Shown piece by piece: positions 25,525 through 33,582 of a DNA stretch of 64,000 bases. Under the pieces are notes generated by a model. The model saw only the letters and a list, made by a program, of their open reading frames with translations, had not been told where the DNA came from and did no database searches. The translations under genes and the position numbers were made by a program. Source of the DNA: Thermoleophilia bacterium SCSIO 60948 (GTDB lineage: Bacteria > Actinomycetota > Thermoleophilia > Solirubrobacterales > 70-9); assembly GCA_021496505.1 (NCBI GenBank), contig CP053031.1:558001-622000 (forward strand), given 5' to 3'. Within the stretch, counting starts at the first letter, position 1, and each line of letters opens with the position of its first letter.

Positions 25525-26379
25525 ATGGAGGCCAGTGGCTCGAGCGTCTTCGCCCCCGACCTGCTCGAGGGCCGCGTCTGCGTCATCTCGGGCGCCGGGA
25601 CCGGGCTCGGGCGGGCGACCGCGGTCGAGCTCGCGTCGCTCGGCGCGATCGTCGTCGGTTGCGGGCGACGGCCGGAGCCGCTCCAGGAGATGGTCGCCGA
25701 GGTCTCCGAGGCGGGCGGCTCAGCCGAGGCACGCCCGCTCGACATCCGCGACGAGGAGGGTGTCGAGGCGTTCTTCGACGACCTCGTCGAGCGCCACGGC
25801 CACGTCGACGCGCTCGTCAACAACGCCGGCGGCCAGTTTCTGAGCCCGGCCGAGATGATCACCCCGAAGGGCTTTCGGACCGTGATCGAGCTGAACGTCC
25901 TCGGCACGTGGTTGATGAGCCACGCGGCCGCGACGAAGGCGTTCATCCCGAGGCGAAGCGGCGCGATCCTCAACGTGACGCTCTCGCCCCACAACGGGAT
26001 GCCGGGCATGGTCCACTCGGGCGCCGCGCGGGCGGCGGTCGAGAACATGACGCGGACGCTGGCGATCGAGTGGGCGCGGTTCGGGATCCGGACGGCCGCG
26101 ATCGCCGCGGGTCAGTTCGAGACCGAGGTCTTCAAGACGAAGTACCCGAAGGAGATCACCGAGGCCGCGGCGCAGACGATCCCCGCCGGCCGGCTCGGCC
26201 GGCCCGAGGAGATGGCATGGCTCCTCGCCTACCTCTGCTCGCCGGCGGCCGACTTCATCTCCGGCACCGTCCTGACGATCGATGGAGCCCGCGACGACCA
26301 CTTCGGCCCCTGGCCACCCACCATGTTCGGCTCCCGCGACGGCGAACCCGTAGCCGAGGAGCGAAGGCCGAAGAGCTAG
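25525..26379 (+). CDS. SDR oxidoreductase, 2,4-dienoyl-CoA-reductase-like
   Basis: The 284-residue short-chain dehydrogenase has the NAD(P) motif SGAGTGLGRATAVELA and VNNAGGQFLSPAEM. In place of the classical YxxxK site it has HSGAARAAVENMTRTLAIEW, which is close to the H-A-G-A-A-K type seen in peroxisomal 2,4-dienoyl-CoA reductases, with Arg for Lys. It probably reduces an unsaturated acyl-CoA in beta-oxidation; the substrate is an inference. The C-terminus adds an Arg/Glu-rich tail. Confidence 0.8.
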   Translation: MEASGSSVFAPDLLEGRVCVISGAGTGLGRATAVELASLGAIVVGCGRRPEPLQEMVAEVSEAGGSAEARPLDIRDEEGVEAFFDDLVERHGHVDALVNNAGGQFLSPAEMITPKGFRTVIELNVLGTWLMSHAAATKAFIPRRSGAILNVTLSPHNGMPGMVHSGAARAAVENMTRTLAIEWARFGIRTAAIAAGQFETEVFKTKYPKEITEAAAQTIPAGRLGRPEEMAWLLAYLCSPAADFISGTVLTIDGARDDHFGPWPPTMFGSRDGEPVAEERRPKS

Positions 26380-26462
26380 CCCACCAACCGCGTGGATCCG
26401 TCCCTAGGCCGCCAATCGAACGGAGCCGAAAAGCAAGCCAATCGGGGGAAGCAGGGAGGAAA

Positions 26463-26477
26463 GTGTGCTCCGCACAC
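26463..26477. terminator. Short hairpin between convergent SDR genes
   Basis: GTGTGC-TCC-GCACAC is a perfect 6-bp hairpin in the 161-bp gap between the two convergent SDR genes. It is probably a terminator for the plus-strand SDR. Confidence 0.4.
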
Positions 26478-26527
26478 GACCGACCGATGACCCCGAGTGG
26501 CGCCGCTTTGCAGGTTCCGCCCCCAGA

Positions 26528-26556
26528 GGGAATGACCCAGCTAGCTGGTCATTCCC
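26528..26556. terminator. Strong hairpin overlapping the end of the minus-strand SDR gene
   Basis: GGGAATGACC (26528-26537) pairs perfectly with GGTCATTCCC (26547-26556). The nine-base loop contains AGCTAGCT, which can add two more pairs after one bulged C. The hairpin includes the last codons and stop of the SDR gene ending at 26541 and is a likely bidirectional terminator between convergent genes. Confidence 0.65.
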
Positions 26557-27371
26557 GAGAATTGGCCGCCGGTCACGTTGATGATCTGGCCGTGGATGTA
26601 GTTGGCCATCTCCGAGCACAGGAAGCAGACCGGGCCGGCGGCTTCCTCGGGCTGGGCGGCGCGACCGAGCGGGATCAGCATCTGACCCATCTGGCGGGTC
26701 TGCTCGGGGATGCCGAGCTCGATCTCACGCCCGTCGGGCGCGGTCATCTTCTCGCCGCCCTCCTTGGCCGCGGTCAGGCGGGTCTCGACGAACCCGAAGG
26801 CGACGGCGTTGCAGTTGATCCGGAACTGGCCCCACTCCTTGGCGAGCGTGCGCGTCAGGCCGGTGACGCCGGCCTTGGCGGCTGAGTAGTTGGCCTGGCC
26901 GGCGTTGCCCATCGTGCCCGAGATCGAGCTGACGTTGACGATCTTGCGGAAGACCTCGCGGCCCTCGCCGCGCTCGGCCTTCGCCGCGTCGCGCCAGAAC
27001 GGGGCGACGGCGCGGACGACGCGGAACGGGACGATGGTGTGGATGTCGAGCATCGCCTGGAACTGCTCGTCGGACATCTTGTGGACGACGCCGTCCCACG
27101 TGTAGCCGGCGTTGTTGACGATCGCGTCGAGCGAGCCAAACGCGTCCATACCGGCCTTGACGAGCTCGTCGGCTGCGCCCGGCTTGGTCAGGTCGCCGGC
27201 CCAGACGGCGGTCTCACCGTCGATCTCCTGCGAGGCCTGCTCGGCGACGTCGCCGTCGAGGTCGTTGATCAGGACGCGCGCGCCCTCGCGGACGAACAGC
27301 TCGGCGGTCGCCCGGCCGATCCCGCGTGCCGATCCGGTCACGATCGCGTTCTTGCCGTCGAGCAGTCCCAT
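26541..27371 (-). CDS. SDR oxidoreductase, FabG-like 3-oxoacyl reductase
   Basis: The 276-residue protein has the classical SDR motifs: TGSARGIGRATAELF (cofactor), NNAGYTWDG, SSISGT (catalytic Ser) and YSAAKAG (catalytic Tyr/Lys). The C-terminal INVTGGQFSGMTS is typical. The C-terminal half carries an insertion (EGGEKMTAPDGREIELGIPE) seen in long FabG-type reductases of actinobacterial fatty-acid metabolism. It probably reduces a 3-oxoacyl-CoA or -ACP with NAD(P)H. The cofactor preference is not decided from sequence. Confidence 0.85.
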   Translation of the reverse strand: MGLLDGKNAIVTGSARGIGRATAELFVREGARVLINDLDGDVAEQASQEIDGETAVWAGDLTKPGAADELVKAGMDAFGSLDAIVNNAGYTWDGVVHKMSDEQFQAMLDIHTIVPFRVVRAVAPFWRDAAKAERGEGREVFRKIVNVSSISGTMGNAGQANYSAAKAGVTGLTRTLAKEWGQFRINCNAVAFGFVETRLTAAKEGGEKMTAPDGREIELGIPEQTRQMGQMLIPLGRAAQPEEAAGPVCFLCSEMANYIHGQIINVTGGQFSGMTS

Positions 27372-27521
27372 GCCTAAGTCCTTCGTTCTCCGGTGTGAGC
27401 TTCGCCAGCCGGGGCGCCCCGGCGGGCGCGCACTCTAGACCGTGACGAACCTGCGCACGCTGTCACGAGGAGTGTTAGCGTTCGCTCACGCTTCTGGGGG
27501 GAAGTGAACGCAAGTGCCAAC

Positions 27522-27541
27522 CGCCGGCGTCGACGCCGGCG
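27522..27541. promoter_or_regulatory. 20-bp perfect palindrome in the 5' leader of the protease gene
   Basis: CGCCGGCGTCGACGCCGGCG is a perfect 20-bp palindrome. It ends about 22 bases before the ATG at 27564. It may form a hairpin in the mRNA leader or be a binding site for a dimeric regulator. Confidence 0.4.
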
Positions 27542-27563
27542 CGAGCTTCCTCCAGAGGAGATC

Positions 27564-28400
27564 ATGGAAACCAGAGTTCCCCGCGGCGCTCTCGCGTCGC
27601 TGATCGCGGCAGTCGTCGCCATCGCGGCCTTCGTCCTCCCGGCCTCGGCGTCGGCCGATCATGCCGAGGACCCCATCCACCCGGGCGTCATGACCTTCAC
27701 CGAGGGTGGTCAGTGCACCTCGAACTTCGTCTTCACCGCCGGCGGGCGCACGCTGATCGGACAGGCCGCCCACTGCTCGGGCACCGGCGCGGCGACCGAC
27801 ACGAACGGTTGCGACGCCGGTTCGCTGCCGCTCGGCACCGAGGTCGAGATCGACGGTGCGACGCGTCCCGGCAAGCTCGTCTACTCGAGCTGGATCGCGA
27901 TGCGCCAGAACGGTGAGACCGACCCCGACGCCTGCGCCTACAACGACTTCGCGCTCGTCGAGGTCGACCCGGCCGACGCCGCGAACGTCTCGCCGACCGT
28001 CCCCGGCTTCGGCGGCCCGACCGGTCTCGGCGGCTCCGAGGCGGCGCTCGGCGACACGGTCTACTCCTACGGCAACTCCTCGCTCCGCCAGGGCATCGCG
28101 CAGCTGCGCCCGAAGCAGGGCACGGTCGTGAGCTCGGAGGGCCAGGGGTGGAGCCGGACCGTCTACACGGTCACCCCGGGTGTCCCGGGTGACTCGGGCA
28201 GCGGCTTCCTGAGCGCCGACGGCGCGGCGATCGGGACGCTCTCGACGCTCGCGCTCGCCCCGACGCCGGCCTCCAACGGCGTCGCCGACCTGCGCAAGGA
28301 GCTCGCCTACGCCAATCAGCACGGTGGGCTCGGGCAGGTCTCCCTGGTCAACGGCACCGAGCCGTTCGACCCGGACATCGTCGGCGCGATCCTCGACTAG
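27564..28400 (+). CDS. Secreted chymotrypsin-fold serine protease (copy 1)
   Basis: The 278-residue protein has a signal peptide (about 8-31, ending SASADH) and a chymotrypsin-type triad: His in IGQAAHCSG, Asp in YNDFALVEVD and Ser in GVPGDSGSGF. Conserved Cys residues (QCTSNF, AHCSG, NGC, DAC) suggest disulphides. The N-terminal HPGVMTFTEGGQCTSNF motif is shared with a second copy at 30167-31027. It probably cleaves extracellular proteins or is a non-specific secreted peptidase. ATG 27564 follows GAGGAG; an in-frame upstream start at 27504 would run through a palindrome and is unlikely. Confidence 0.82.
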   Translation: METRVPRGALASLIAAVVAIAAFVLPASASADHAEDPIHPGVMTFTEGGQCTSNFVFTAGGRTLIGQAAHCSGTGAATDTNGCDAGSLPLGTEVEIDGATRPGKLVYSSWIAMRQNGETDPDACAYNDFALVEVDPADAANVSPTVPGFGGPTGLGGSEAALGDTVYSYGNSSLRQGIAQLRPKQGTVVSSEGQGWSRTVYTVTPGVPGDSGSGFLSADGAAIGTLSTLALAPTPASNGVADLRKELAYANQHGGLGQVSLVNGTEPFDPDIVGAILD

Positions 28401-28421
28401 GACGAGGTCGCGCCCAAAGGT

Positions 28422-28449
28422 CCCGGTGGGTCAAAGCCGACCCACCGGG
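28422..28449. terminator. 11-bp hairpin after the first protease gene
   Basis: CCCGGTGGGTC, loop AAAGCC, GACCCACCGGG: a perfect 11-bp stem 21 bases after the protease stop. No U-tract follows. It is the likely terminator separating the protease from the acyl-CoA ligase. Confidence 0.6.
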
Positions 28450-28511
28450 TAACCCCGCGGAAGGCCCGCGTCGCCGGCGCGGGGAGGAGAGCCAGGATCA
28501 GGAGGCCGTCC

Positions 28512-30137
28512 ATGTTGGGGCTGATGTCCGACCGTCCGTTGACGCTCAATCACGCCTTCGGGCGCGCGGAGAACCTGTTCGCGAACAAGCGGATCGCCAC
28601 GGTCACGCATCGCGGCGTCGAGCACCGCACGTACGGGGAGTGGGCCGACCGGACGCGCCGGCTCGCGGGCGCGTTCGACTCGCTCGGACTGTCCGACGAT
28701 GCGCGGGTCGGCACGTTCGCCTGGAACTCCGCGAACCACCTCGAGCTCTACTTCGCCGCTCCCTGCTCGGGCCGGGTGCTGCACACACTGAACATCCGCC
28801 TTTTCCCCGAGCAGCTCACCTACATCGTCGAGCACGCCGCCGACGAGGCGATCTTCGTCGACCGCTCGCTGATCCGGTTGCTCTATCCGCTGATCGAGGA
28901 CATGGACGTCGTCCGCCACATCGTGGTCATGGACGACGGTGGCGACGAGTCGATCCCCGAGGACTCGCGGATCCTCGATTACGAGGAGCTGCTCTCGGGC
29001 TCCGAGCCGAGCGAGCTTCGCGAGCCCGACGACGAGAACCGAGCCGCGGCGATGTGTTACACGAGCGGCACGACCGGCAACCCCAAGGGCGTCCTCTACA
29101 GCCATCGCTCGAGCGTCCTGCACGCGATCTCGGTGATGCTCGCCGACACCGTCGGCCTGTCGGAGTCCGACATCGTCATGCCCGTCGTGCCGATGTTCCA
29201 CGCCAACGCATGGGGGCTCGCGCACGCCGCCGTGATGGCCGGTTCGGGCCTTGCGATGCCGGGCCCGGCGATGGCGCCCGACAAGATCGCCGACCTGATC
29301 GAGTCCGAGTCGGTCACCCTGGCCGCCGGCGTGCCGACGATCTGGCAGGGCGCTCTCGACGAGCTCGACGGCCGCGAGCTGCCGGCGCTGCGCGGGATCC
29401 TCTGCGGCGGCTCGGCGGTCCCGCGGGCGCTGTCTGAGGCCTACCGCGAGCGGATCGGCATGCCGATCAAGCAGGCGTGGGGAATGACGGAGACGAGCCC
29501 GGTCGCCAGCGTCGTCCACGTGAAGTCCGACCTCGCCGACTCCGATGAGGACGCGCTGGCCGACCTGCGCGCGTCCGCCGGCCTGATCTCGCCGCTGATC
29601 GACGCCCGGATCATCGGCGAGGGCGGCGAGGGGGAGGAGCAGCCGTGGGACGGCGAGGCTCGTGGCGAGCTCCAGGTATCGGGGCCGTGGATCGCCAGCG
29701 CCTACTACAACGACGACCGCGAGGACGCCTTCACCGACGACGGCTGGCTGCGTACCGGCGACGTCGCGACGATCGACGAGCACGGCTACATCCGGCTCGT
29801 CGATCGCACGAAGGACCTCGTCAAGTCGGGCGGCGAGTGGATCAGCTCGGTTGAGCTCGAGAACGAGATCATGGCCCACCCGAAGGTCGCCGAGGCCGCG
29901 GTGATCGGCATCCCCGATGAGAAGTGGAGCGAGCGCCCCCTCGCCTGCATCGTCGCGGCCGAGGGGGAGGAGCTCGACGCCGAGGAGATCAAGTCGTTCC
30001 TCGCCGACCGGGTCGCCAAGTGGTGGATCCCGGAGTCCTACGAGTTCATCGACGAGGTCCCGAAGACCTCCGTCGGCAAGTTCTCGAAGAAGACCCTGCG
30101 CGAGCGCTTCGCCGAACAGCCGGCCGAAGCGGCGTGA
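28512..30137 (+). CDS. Acyl-CoA ligase (AMP-forming, long-chain fatty acid type)
   Basis: The 541-residue enzyme has the AMP-binding motif YTSGTTGNPKGV (about residue 184), the GMTETSPV region, GWLRTGDVATIDEHGYI and DLVKSGGEWISSVELE. The catalytic lysine lies in the C-terminal KTSVGKFSKKTL. It activates a carboxylic acid to acyl-CoA with ATP. The NHAFGRAENLFANKRI opening and DRTKDLVKSGGE match medium/long-chain fatty-acid ligases of actinobacteria. It is flanked by two protease paralogues of the same orientation, which is unusual context. ATG 28512 has AGGAGG about 7 bases upstream. Confidence 0.9.
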   Translation: MLGLMSDRPLTLNHAFGRAENLFANKRIATVTHRGVEHRTYGEWADRTRRLAGAFDSLGLSDDARVGTFAWNSANHLELYFAAPCSGRVLHTLNIRLFPEQLTYIVEHAADEAIFVDRSLIRLLYPLIEDMDVVRHIVVMDDGGDESIPEDSRILDYEELLSGSEPSELREPDDENRAAAMCYTSGTTGNPKGVLYSHRSSVLHAISVMLADTVGLSESDIVMPVVPMFHANAWGLAHAAVMAGSGLAMPGPAMAPDKIADLIESESVTLAAGVPTIWQGALDELDGRELPALRGILCGGSAVPRALSEAYRERIGMPIKQAWGMTETSPVASVVHVKSDLADSDEDALADLRASAGLISPLIDARIIGEGGEGEEQPWDGEARGELQVSGPWIASAYYNDDREDAFTDDGWLRTGDVATIDEHGYIRLVDRTKDLVKSGGEWISSVELENEIMAHPKVAEAAVIGIPDEKWSERPLACIVAAEGEELDAEEIKSFLADRVAKWWIPESYEFIDEVPKTSVGKFSKKTLRERFAEQPAEAA

Positions 30138-30166
30138 GCCGACACAGGAAGGCGTACCGTCACACC

Positions 30167-31027
30167 ATGACCCCCCAGCGTTCAGTCTCGGCCGCCGTCG
30201 TCGCGGCACTCATCGCCCTGCTCGCCGTCGCGCTCCCGGGCGCGGCGACCGGAGCCAAGAACCGCGGCGTTCACCCCGGCGTCCAGACGTACACGAAGGG
30301 CGGCCAGTGCACGGCCAACTTTCTGTTCAAGCGTGGCAGGACGCGCTACATCGGGCAGTCCGCGCACTGCTCGGGCAAGGGCGAGGCGACCGACACGAAC
30401 GGCTGCAAGAACAAGTCGCTACCGCTCGGGACGAAGGTCAAGGTCGGGCAGGCCAAGCGCCGCGGCGAGATCGCGTACTCGAGCTGGATCGCGATGCGGC
30501 GCGCCGACGAGAAGGTCGACTCGCCGACCTGCCGCTTCAACGACTTCGCGCTGATCGAGCTCCCTCGCGGCGTGGCGAGGAAGGCACGGCCGACCGTCCC
30601 CTACTTCGGCGGACCGACCGGCCTCGCCCCGGCCAACTCGTCGAAGGAGGCCGGAGACCCCGTCTACTCCTACGGCCACTCGAGCCTGCGTCCCGACGGC
30701 GAGCGCACCCTGCGGCGCAAGTCGGGGATCGTGACGAGCACGAGCGGTCAGGGCTGGAGCCGGACGGTGCGCACGGACTCGCCCGGAGTCCCCGGCGACT
30801 CGGGCAGCCCGTTCCTCGACGGGAAGGGCCGCGCGCTCGGGACGCTGAGCACCGTCGCGCTGTTCCCCGACACGGCTTCCAACGGCGTCGCCGATCTGCG
30901 CAAGGAGGTCGCCTACGCGCGCGAGCACGGCATGGACGGCCTCAAGCTCATCGAGGGGCGCAAGCCGTTCGACGACCGCGGTATGGAACTGCCGGGTCTG
31001 CCAGGCGGTCTCCCCGACCTGCCGTAG
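30167..31027 (+). CDS. Secreted chymotrypsin-fold serine protease (copy 2)
   Basis: The 286-residue paralogue of the 27564 protease has a signal peptide (about 8-28), then HPGVQTYTKGGQCTANF, His in IGQSAHCSGKG, Asp in FNDFALIEL and Ser in GVPGDSGSPF. It is more basic (many Lys and Arg) than copy 1, and ends in a Pro/Gly/Leu-rich tail (GLPGGLPDLP) that copy 1 lacks. It probably also acts outside the cell. It starts at ATG 30167, 29 bases after the ligase stop, so it may be co-transcribed with it. Confidence 0.82.
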   Translation: MTPQRSVSAAVVAALIALLAVALPGAATGAKNRGVHPGVQTYTKGGQCTANFLFKRGRTRYIGQSAHCSGKGEATDTNGCKNKSLPLGTKVKVGQAKRRGEIAYSSWIAMRRADEKVDSPTCRFNDFALIELPRGVARKARPTVPYFGGPTGLAPANSSKEAGDPVYSYGHSSLRPDGERTLRRKSGIVTSTSGQGWSRTVRTDSPGVPGDSGSPFLDGKGRALGTLSTVALFPDTASNGVADLRKEVAYAREHGMDGLKLIEGRKPFDDRGMELPGLPGGLPDLP

Positions 31028-31039
31028 CCGGGCCCGGGC

Positions 31040-32218
31040 CTAGAAGCCCATCCGGCGGCTGAGGATCTCCTTCATGATCTCGTCGGTGCCGCCGCCGATC
31101 GGGCCGAGGCGAGCGTCGCGCAGTGCGCGCTCGATCCCGTACTCGGTCATGTAGCCGTAGCCGCCGAGGATCTGCAGGCACTCGTCGGCGACCTCGACCG
31201 CCGCGCGCTGGGTCTGCAGCTTCGCGATCGTCACCTCGCGCACGCACTCCTCGCCGGCGGCGTGGCGGCGTAGCGCCGCGTAGGTGACCGAGCGTCCGGC
31301 TTCGAGCTTCAACGCCATCTCGGCGATCTTGTGGCGGATGACCTGGTGGCGGCCGATCGGGCGCCCGAACGCCTCGCGCTCGCCGGCGTAGTCGATCGCG
31401 CGGCCGAGCAGCCAGCGCATCGTGCCGACGGCGCCGAGCGCCATCGCGAGCCGCTCCCAGGCGAAGTTCTCCATGATCAGCGCGAAGCCGCCGTTCTCGG
31501 CGCCGAGCAGGTTCTCGCGCGGCACGAAGACCTGGTCGAAGCTGAGCTCGGCCGTGTCGGAGGAGTGCCACCCGAGCTTCTCGAGCTTGCGCGCGACCGC
31601 GTAGCCGGGCATCTCGCGCTCGAGGATCAGGAACGACATCCCGCCGTGGCCGCCCTCCGGCGTCGTCCGGACCGCGCAGACGAGGAAGTCGGCGACGCAA
31701 CCGCCGGTGATGAACGTCTTCGAGCCCGAGACCTCCCAGCCGCCCTCGACCGCGACGGCGCGGGTCTTCACCGCGGCCACGTCCGATCCGCCGCCGGGCT
31801 CGGTGATCCCGAGCGCCGCGATCCTCTCGCCGCGGATCGCCGGGCGCAGGAACCGCTCGTGCTGCTCAGGGGTCCCGAATGCAAGCACCGGCGGCATCGC
31901 GATCCCCGCGTGCGCACCCAGCCCCGCGGCGACACCGCCGGGCGCGCCCGCCGCGGCGATCTCCTCGGCGAAGACCGCGGCGTGGACGACGTCGCCACCC
32001 TGGCCGCCGAGCTCGGTCGGGGCCGTGATCCCGAAGAATCCGAGCTCGCCGGCGCGCTCGTACAGCGAGCGCGGGAACCCGCGCTCGCGCTCCCATTCGT
32101 CGGCGTGAGGGACGATCTCCTCGCGCGTCCAGCGCGCGACAGTCTCGCGCAGGTGCTCGTGCTCGGCGGTGAACGGCGGCAGCGAGGCGCGGACGCCGGA
32201 GTCGGTTACGACGCTCAT
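31040..32218 (-). CDS. Acyl-CoA dehydrogenase (IVD/LCAD type)
   Basis: The 392-residue flavoprotein has LGGQGGDVVHAAVFAEEIAA, LGITEPGGGSDVAAV, GGYGYMTEYGIERALRDARL and the C-terminal GGGTDEIMKEIL. In isovaleryl- and long-chain-type enzymes the catalytic Glu is in a (x)ERL motif and not in the late YEGT motif; here WERLAMA carries that Glu and the C-terminal position is Gly, consistent with that subgroup. It oxidises an acyl-CoA to enoyl-CoA, passing electrons to ETF. It runs in the same direction as a paralogue 33 bases away. Confidence 0.88.
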   Translation of the reverse strand: MSVVTDSGVRASLPPFTAEHEHLRETVARWTREEIVPHADEWERERGFPRSLYERAGELGFFGITAPTELGGQGGDVVHAAVFAEEIAAAGAPGGVAAGLGAHAGIAMPPVLAFGTPEQHERFLRPAIRGERIAALGITEPGGGSDVAAVKTRAVAVEGGWEVSGSKTFITGGCVADFLVCAVRTTPEGGHGGMSFLILEREMPGYAVARKLEKLGWHSSDTAELSFDQVFVPRENLLGAENGGFALIMENFAWERLAMALGAVGTMRWLLGRAIDYAGEREAFGRPIGRHQVIRHKIAEMALKLEAGRSVTYAALRRHAAGEECVREVTIAKLQTQRAAVEVADECLQILGGYGYMTEYGIERALRDARLGPIGGGTDEIMKEILSRRMGF

Positions 32219-32251
32219 CGCGCGCTCAGCAGTCGGCTGGGCGGGCCGCTC

Positions 32252-33457
32252 CTACAGCCCGTAGGAGCGGCCGATCACGTCGAGCATGATCTCGTCGGTG
32301 CCGGCGCCGATCCGGTTCAGACGGCAGTCGCGATAGGCGCGCTCGATCTCGTACTCCTTCATGTAGCCGTAGCCGCCCATGATCTGGATGCACTCGTCGG
32401 CCACCTCGGCGCAGATCCGCGAGGAGTGGAGCTTGGCCATCGTGATCTCGCGCACCGGATACTCGCCGTTGGCGAAGCGCCAGGCGGTCGAGTACGTGAG
32501 CTGCTTCGAGGTCTCGATCTTCGTCGCCATCTCGGCGAACTTGTGCCGGATCACCTGGAACTTCGAGATCGGGCGCCCGAACGCGTCACGCTCGCGCGCG
32601 TACTCGGCGGTCTTCTCGAACATCCGCTCGGCGCCCGCGACGGCCCCCGCCGCGGCGACGAGCCGCTCGCCCTGGAGCTCCCAGGAGATGTGGTAGAAGC
32701 CCTTGCCCTCCTGGCCGAGCATGTTCTCGGCCGGCACCCGCACCCCCTCGAAGGAGAGCTCGGCGGTGTCTGAGGAGTGCATTCCCATTTTCTCGAGCTT
32801 GCGAGAGACGGTGAAGCCGGGCGTCGGGTTGCCGTCCTCGTCCTTCAGGTCGACGACGAACAGCGTGATCCCGTCATGGCGCGCCTCGGGGTCGGTCTTC
32901 GTCACGAGGACGATGAAGTCGGCGCGGGCGCCGTTGGTGATGAAGATCTTCGATCCGTCGATCACGTATTCGTCGCCGTCGCGGATCGCCTTCGTCCGGA
33001 TCCCCGCGACGTCGGATCCGGCGCCGGGCTCGGTGATCCCCAGGCAGCCGATCTTGTCTCCCTTGATCCCGGGGACGAGGTAGCGCTGCTTGAGGTCCTC
33101 GGTGCCGAGCATCTCGATCGGCGGCAGGACCATGTCCGTATGGACCGCCATACCCATGTTGAGACCGCCGTTGGCTGAGTAGGAGAGCGCCTCGGCGCGG
33201 ACGAGTGAGTAGTAGTAGTCGCCGCCCTGGCCGCCGTACTCCTCGGGGAAGCAGAGGCCGACGAAGCCGAGCTCGCCGGCGCGCTTGAAGACCCAGTCGG
33301 GGAAGAACGTCTCCTCCCACTCGTTGCGGTGCGGGTGGAGCTCGTCGAGCACCCACTTCTTCATCGACTCACGCAGGTCCTCGTGCTCGTCGGTGAACAG
33401 CATGTGCTTGCGCGAAGCCGCGTGATCGGGCTTCAGCGGGGTCTCGGTTGCGGCCAC
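32252..33457 (-). CDS. Acyl-CoA dehydrogenase (IVD/LCAD type), second copy
   Basis: The roughly 401-residue protein is the upstream paralogue. Motifs include YGGQGGDYYYSLVRAEAL, LGITEPGAGSDVAGI, GGYGYMKEYEIERAYRDCRL and AGTDEIMLDVIG, with the catalytic Glu expected in the GERLVAA segment, again the IVD/LCAD type. Start set at GTG 33457 because GAGGAGAG lies just upstream. It is the first gene of a minus-strand pair with its own promoter region and is divergent from the hydratase/carboxyltransferase genes, suggesting joint control of branched-chain or medium-chain acyl-CoA breakdown. Confidence 0.87.
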   Translation of the reverse strand: MAATETPLKPDHAASRKHMLFTDEHEDLRESMKKWVLDELHPHRNEWEETFFPDWVFKRAGELGFVGLCFPEEYGGQGGDYYYSLVRAEALSYSANGGLNMGMAVHTDMVLPPIEMLGTEDLKQRYLVPGIKGDKIGCLGITEPGAGSDVAGIRTKAIRDGDEYVIDGSKIFITNGARADFIVLVTKTDPEARHDGITLFVVDLKDEDGNPTPGFTVSRKLEKMGMHSSDTAELSFEGVRVPAENMLGQEGKGFYHISWELQGERLVAAAGAVAGAERMFEKTAEYARERDAFGRPISKFQVIRHKFAEMATKIETSKQLTYSTAWRFANGEYPVREITMAKLHSSRICAEVADECIQIMGGYGYMKEYEIERAYRDCRLNRIGAGTDEIMLDVIGRSYGL

Positions 33458-33500
33458 TCGGTCTCTCCTCGGGTCCGTGGATACGGTGACGTGAGCATAT

Positions 33501-33520
33501 GAAGTATAAAGTCGCACTTC
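33501..33520 (-). promoter_or_regulatory. Promoter/operator region of the acyl-CoA dehydrogenase pair
   Basis: On the minus strand TATACT (33508-33503) is a near-consensus -10 box, about 45 bases upstream of the GTG start at 33457. It lies inside the 20-bp element GAAGTATAAAGTCGCACTTC, whose ends GAAGT and ACTTC are inverted repeats. A repressor bound here would cover the -10. The gap to the divergent hydratase is about 125 bp. Confidence 0.4.
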
Positions 33521-33582
33521 CTACTCTGTGATCACCCCGCCGACCCAACCCGAAGCCCTCGCCGTTCGCAGGCGCCGTCGCC

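Noticed and set aside
28431-30209. 592-codon frame on the minus strand opposite the acyl-CoA ligase
   Set aside because: The plus-strand ligase has all motifs and the correct length; the minus-strand frame is an antisense artefact.
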